This document shows positions 39,904 through 42,682 of a stretch of DNA of 42,682 nt, piece after piece. Origin of the DNA: Flavobacteriaceae bacterium UBA1903 (GTDB taxonomy: Bacteria > Bacteroidota > Bacteroidia > Flavobacteriales > Flavobacteriaceae); assembly GCA_002337605.1 (NCBI GenBank), contig DDGL01000015.1, positions 1 to 42,682 of the forward strand. Direction: 5' to 3'. The translations under genes and the position numbers were made by a program. The notes below the pieces were generated by a model, which was given only the letters and a program-made list of their open reading frames with translations, had not been told where the DNA came from and did no database searches. Within the stretch, counting starts at the first letter, position 1. Each line of letters starts with the position of its first letter.

Positions 39904-41850
39904 TTATATGTTAAAATCTACGATATTTTTTTTAATTTCTGTGTTAATGAGTTCAGAAAATTCAGCAACCGTCATGGTTCCTAAATCTCCTTCGCTATGC
40001 TTCCTTACACTTACTGTGCCATCATTAGCTTCCTGCTCACCAACAATCAACATATACGGAAACTTATTCATTTCAGACTCCCGTATTTTCTTGCCAATAG
40101 TTTCGTTTCTATTGTCCACAAGGGCGCGAATTTCGTCATTTTCCAGCAAATTTAAAACTTTTTCAGCGTAATTTTCATATTTTTCACTGATTGACAGTAT
40201 ACTAACCTGCTCAGGCATTAGCCACAACGGGAAATTTCCGCCTGTGTGTTCCAGTAAAATTGCCACAAAACGCTCCATACTTCCAAAAGGGGCACGGTGA
40301 ATCATTACGGGACGGTGAAGCTCGTTATCGCTTCCTTTGTACGTAAGTTCAAAACGTTCTGGTAAATTATAGTCTACCTGTATTGTACCCAGTTGCCAGC
40401 TTCTTCCCAGTGCATCCTGCACCATAAAATCTAATTTTGGACCGTAAAAAGCTGCTTCACCTTCTTCGATTACAAAATCCAACCCTTTTTCTTTGGCAGC
40501 ATTTATGATTGCATTTTCTGCTTTCTCCCAGTTTTCTACGTTACCAATGTATTTTTCAGGTTTCTTAGGATCTCTAACCGAGACCTGTGTTTTAAAGTTT
40601 TCAAACCCTAAAGAGCCAAATACGTATAATACAAGGTCGATTACTTTTTTAAACTCTTCATCCAGATGATCTGGGGTACAAAAAATATGGGCATCATCTT
40701 GTGTAAAACCACGTACACGTGTTAGGCCATGCAGTTCACCACTCTGTTCATAGCGGTATACTGTGCCAAATTCAGCATAGCGTTTTGGTAAATCTTTATA
40801 AGACCACGGTTTGTTTTTATACATCTCGCAATGGTGCGGACAGTTCATAGGTTTCAGGAAAAACTCTTCTCCTTCATTAGGCGTTTTAATAGGTTGAAAG
40901 CTGTCTTCGCCATACTTTGCATAATGTCCGGACGTAACATACAATTCTTTCTGTGCGATATGCGGAGAAATGACCATTTCATACCCGGCTTTTTTCTGCG
41001 CTTTCTTTAAAAAGTTTTCCAGACGTTCCCGTAATGCGGTTCCTTTGGGTAGCCACAACGGAAGTCCTTGCCCTACTTTTTGTGAAAATGTAAAAAGCTC
41101 CAGTTCCTTTCCTAATTTTCTATGATCACGTTGCTTGGCTTGTTCCAGTAACTCCAAGTATTCCTTTAGGTCTTTTTGTTTCGGAAACGTAACACCATAG
41201 ATACGGGTGAGCTGCGTGTTGTTTTCATCACCACGCCAATACGCCCCGGCAATACTCATTAGCTTCACTGCTTTTACAATGCCCGTGTTTGGGATATGAC
41301 CCCCACGGCATAAATCTGTAAAGGTATCGTGGTCACAAAAAGTGATGGTGCCGTCTTCCAGGTTTTCAATAAGTTCCACCTTGTATTCGTTACCTTGGCG
41401 CTTATAAAAATCTAACGCATCTGCCTTAGCGGTTTCGCGCATACTAAACGTGTGTTTTCCACGAGCAATTTCCAGCATCCTCTTTTCAATCTCAGGCAGG
41501 TCTTTTTCAGAAATAGAGTGCTCCCCTAAGTCAACATCGTAGTAAAATCCGTTGTCAATCGCCGGACCAATGGTTAGCTTAACTCCAGGATACAGTTCCT
41601 CCAGTGCTTGTGCCAGAATATGGGCAGACGAGTGCCAGAAAGCCTCTTTTCCTTCTTTATCTCTAAACGTAAATAAAACAAGATCACCGTCTGTGGTTAA
41701 TGGGGTGGTGGTTTCCACTTTCGTTCCATTAAAAGAGGCCGAAATCACATTTCTGGCCAATCCTTCACTAATGCTCATCGCAACATCCATAGGAGTGCTG
41801 CCCGATTCAAATTGTTTCACAGTACCGTCTGGTAAGGTAATCCCTATCAT
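39904..41850 (-). CDS. thrS: Threonyl-tRNA synthetase
   Basis: The 648-residue enzyme has an N-terminal TGS domain (ITLPDGTVKQFESGSTPMDVA), an editing-type second domain (HSSAHILAQALEELYPGVKLTIGPAIDNGFYYD), the class II core with motif 2 (RYAEFGTVYRYEQSGELHGLTRVRGFTQDDAHIFC) and motif 3 (HRAPFGSMERFVAILLEH), and an anticodon-binding domain at the C-terminus. The catalytic zinc ligands are kept: Cys in MNCPHHC, His in DDAHIF and His in MIHRAPFG. infC follows 41 bases downstream on the same strand. Confidence 0.98.
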   Translation of the reverse strand: MIGITLPDGTVKQFESGSTPMDVAMSISEGLARNVISASFNGTKVETTTPLTTDGDLVLFTFRDKEGKEAFWHSSAHILAQALEELYPGVKLTIGPAIDNGFYYDVDLGEHSISEKDLPEIEKRMLEIARGKHTFSMRETAKADALDFYKRQGNEYKVELIENLEDGTITFCDHDTFTDLCRGGHIPNTGIVKAVKLMSIAGAYWRGDENNTQLTRIYGVTFPKQKDLKEYLELLEQAKQRDHRKLGKELELFTFSQKVGQGLPLWLPKGTALRERLENFLKKAQKKAGYEMVISPHIAQKELYVTSGHYAKYGEDSFQPIKTPNEGEEFFLKPMNCPHHCEMYKNKPWSYKDLPKRYAEFGTVYRYEQSGELHGLTRVRGFTQDDAHIFCTPDHLDEEFKKVIDLVLYVFGSLGFENFKTQVSVRDPKKPEKYIGNVENWEKAENAIINAAKEKGLDFVIEEGEAAFYGPKLDFMVQDALGRSWQLGTIQVDYNLPERFELTYKGSDNELHRPVMIHRAPFGSMERFVAILLEHTGGNFPLWLMPEQVSILSISEKYENYAEKVLNLLENDEIRALVDNRNETIGKKIRESEMNKFPYMLIVGEQEANDGTVSVRKHSEGDLGTMTVAEFSELINTEIKKNIVDFNI

Positions 41851-41870
41851 AATTCGTTTTGTTTAAGGGG

Positions 41871-41901
41871 CAAAGATACTACGGTTTTAAAAGTCTCACA
41901 A
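41871..41901 (-). promoter_or_regulatory. Promoter of thrS-infC-rpmI-rplT
   Basis: On the minus strand TTG (41901-41899), a 20-base spacer and TATCTTTG (41878-41871) match the Bacteroidota consensus. The leader before thrS would be about 14 bases. Confidence 0.75.
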
Positions 41902-42467
41902 TACACAAAGGGGGTTTGTTTGTCATTTTATTTTAAGTACTATCCAGCACCTTTCTTTTTTTAAATTCAGCTGTCTGGGTGGGGGTTTGTTCGAAGCTTC
42001 ATATCGAAATTACTTACAGACTTTTTGGGGCGTTCCCCTTCCAGCAACACCTGTTGCATTTTGGGGGGAGTTTTGTGGTCTATATATATGTAGTTTTTTT
42101 TCAAGTTCTTAAATTTTCCGGGTCGGGCTTTCGGCTCTATCTTTTTTGTTGTACACTCTCTAAGCGGAGTTAAAGTAAAGTAGGGTAAAAAAGGATGCCC
42201 GCCTCAATCCCTAACGCGGCTTTTCAGTGAGTCAGGAACCAGTAGGTTTTATATTAGTTAATGCAGTGTTTCAATTTTGGCTTCCTTAATGATCCCGGTC
42301 ACATACCCGGATTCTTTATCGGGATTCTATGGAGGTGCTAATTCTATTTAAACCTTACTATATATATAGGTATAAGTAGGGTGAAAAAAACTTTTTTGAT
42401 TAACCATAATGTTTCCAGTATGTTGAGTTGTTAGGTTATTAAATCTTTAAAAAAAGGTTTAAATATG
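41902..42467. other. Long non-coding region with a structured element
   Basis: No gene is supported. An open frame at 41979-42173 has no family features. The region has short GC-rich patches in AT-rich DNA, including GGGGCGTTCCCC (42027-42038), a GCAAC/GTTGC hairpin (42044-42057), and ATCCCG/CGGGAT type inverted patches near 42290-42325. Confidence 0.5.
42027..42216. repeat. Structured element resembling a dispersed Bacteroidota intergenic repeat
   Basis: GGGGCGTTCCCC opens the element. Later CGGGC (42124-42128) can pair with GCCCG (42197-42201), and ATCTTTTTT (42139-42147) with AAAAAAGGAT (42187-42196, one bulge), followed by CAATCCCTAACGCGG. From memory, similar GGGCGTT...GGTCGGGCTTTCGGCT...AAAGGATGCC...TCCCTAACGC blocks recur between flavobacterial genes. 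About 80 bases appear to separate the first patch from the rest. Confidence 0.4.
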
Positions 42468-42500
42468 TTTGTTTTATAAAAGTAAGTGGTTGTATATTTG
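42468..42500 (+). promoter_or_regulatory. Tandem promoter P1, probably for an rRNA operon
   Basis: TTTG (42468-42471), a 21-base spacer and TATATTTG (42493-42500), followed by CACCCGC. The core GGTTGTATATTTGCACCCGC at 42488-42507 is repeated identically in P2. Confidence 0.7.
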
Positions 42501-42586
42501 CACCCGCTTTGAAAGAGAGATCTGGATGAGTGATTGTAAAGAAAACAACGTTCATAAATTTATTTTGAAATTGTTTTAAAACTTGC

Positions 42587-42616
42587 TTGCAGGTGATAAA
42601 AAGGGTTGTATATTTG
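42587..42616 (+). promoter_or_regulatory. Tandem promoter P2, probably for an rRNA operon
   Basis: TTG (42587-42589), a 19-base spacer and TATATTTG (42609-42616), followed by CACCCGC. Downstream, CGTTCATAA recurs at 42549 and 42664, so promoter and leader are duplicated with a 115-116 base period. The gene served lies right of the window. Confidence 0.75.
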
Positions 42617-42682
42617 CACCCGCAAAAAAGGAGAAATCTTAAATTGCAGACGCAGAAAAACACCGTTCATAATTTTTTTTGA

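Noticed and set aside
41979..42173. Open frame of 64 residues right of thrS
   Set aside because: Biased composition and position within a structured non-coding element; no recognisable family.
42439..42663. Minus-strand open frame of 74 residues
   Set aside because: It covers two strong plus-strand promoters and their leaders, so coding is unlikely.

Overview
The window is chromosomal DNA of a bacterium of the class Flavobacteriia (Bacteroidota), probably a marine member of the Flavobacteriaceae. This rests on several observations: promoters of the TTTG - about 19 bp - TAnnTTTG type, no Shine-Dalgarno-like leaders, a type IX secretion C-terminal sorting domain, FG-GAP/ASPIC lipoproteins, archaeal-type ProS, transketolase split into two genes, and a zeaxanthin-type carotenoid cluster. 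Almost all of it is vertically inherited core genome. I see no prophage, insertion sequence, CRISPR array or defence island.

Layout. 0-8.5 kb: an OmpP1/FadL porin and a Gly/Tyr-rich lipoprotein (minus strand); divergent proS; tRNA-Glu and rpsT; coaD and ddl (minus); a membrane-anchored PASTA protein overlapping rluD. 8.5-12 kb: a T9SS-secreted FG-GAP protein, yaaA and a DUF6624 lipoprotein. 12-15.2 kb: a minus-strand operon kdsD-tatC-AhpD-like-lptB, mixing envelope lipopolysaccharide functions with Tat export. 15.2-22 kb: recQ, then the carotenoid cluster crtI-crtB-crtZ-crtY preceded by a MerR/B12-binding (CarH/LitR-like) regulator. 22-28.3 kb: a 1116-residue FG-GAP/ASPIC lipoprotein, tRNA-Lys and tRNA-Leu, aroK, a phosphoribosyltransferase, an S4 RNA-binding protein and an FKBP-like lipoprotein. 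28.3-34.7 kb: split transketolase, tgt, an LptF/LptG permease, an EamA transporter and accA. 34.8-38.4 kb: dnaB, a zinc-ribbon membrane protein and a secreted protein commonly labelled asparagine synthetase B. 38.5-41.9 kb: thrS-infC-rpmI-rplT. 41.9-42.7 kb: a long non-coding stretch with a structured element and two tandem strong promoters that point out of the window, probably into an rRNA operon.

The main points for a second look are these. (1) Three enzymes here, ProS, RecQ and Tgt, have lost the cysteines of their usual structural zinc sites, while the catalytic zinc residues of ThrS are kept. (2) A 30-bp near-perfect palindrome sits against the -7 element of the crt operon, next to a CarH-like regulator that keeps the cobalamin ligand but lacks two histidines of the light-sensing pocket. 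(3) infC has no ATG, GTG or TTG at the right place and appears to start at AUA; coaD also lacks ATG and GTG. (4) The right end carries a duplicated promoter-leader unit and a structured element resembling one I associate with Bacteroidota intergenic regions.

All calls come from reading the sequence and remembered family features; no database search was run.
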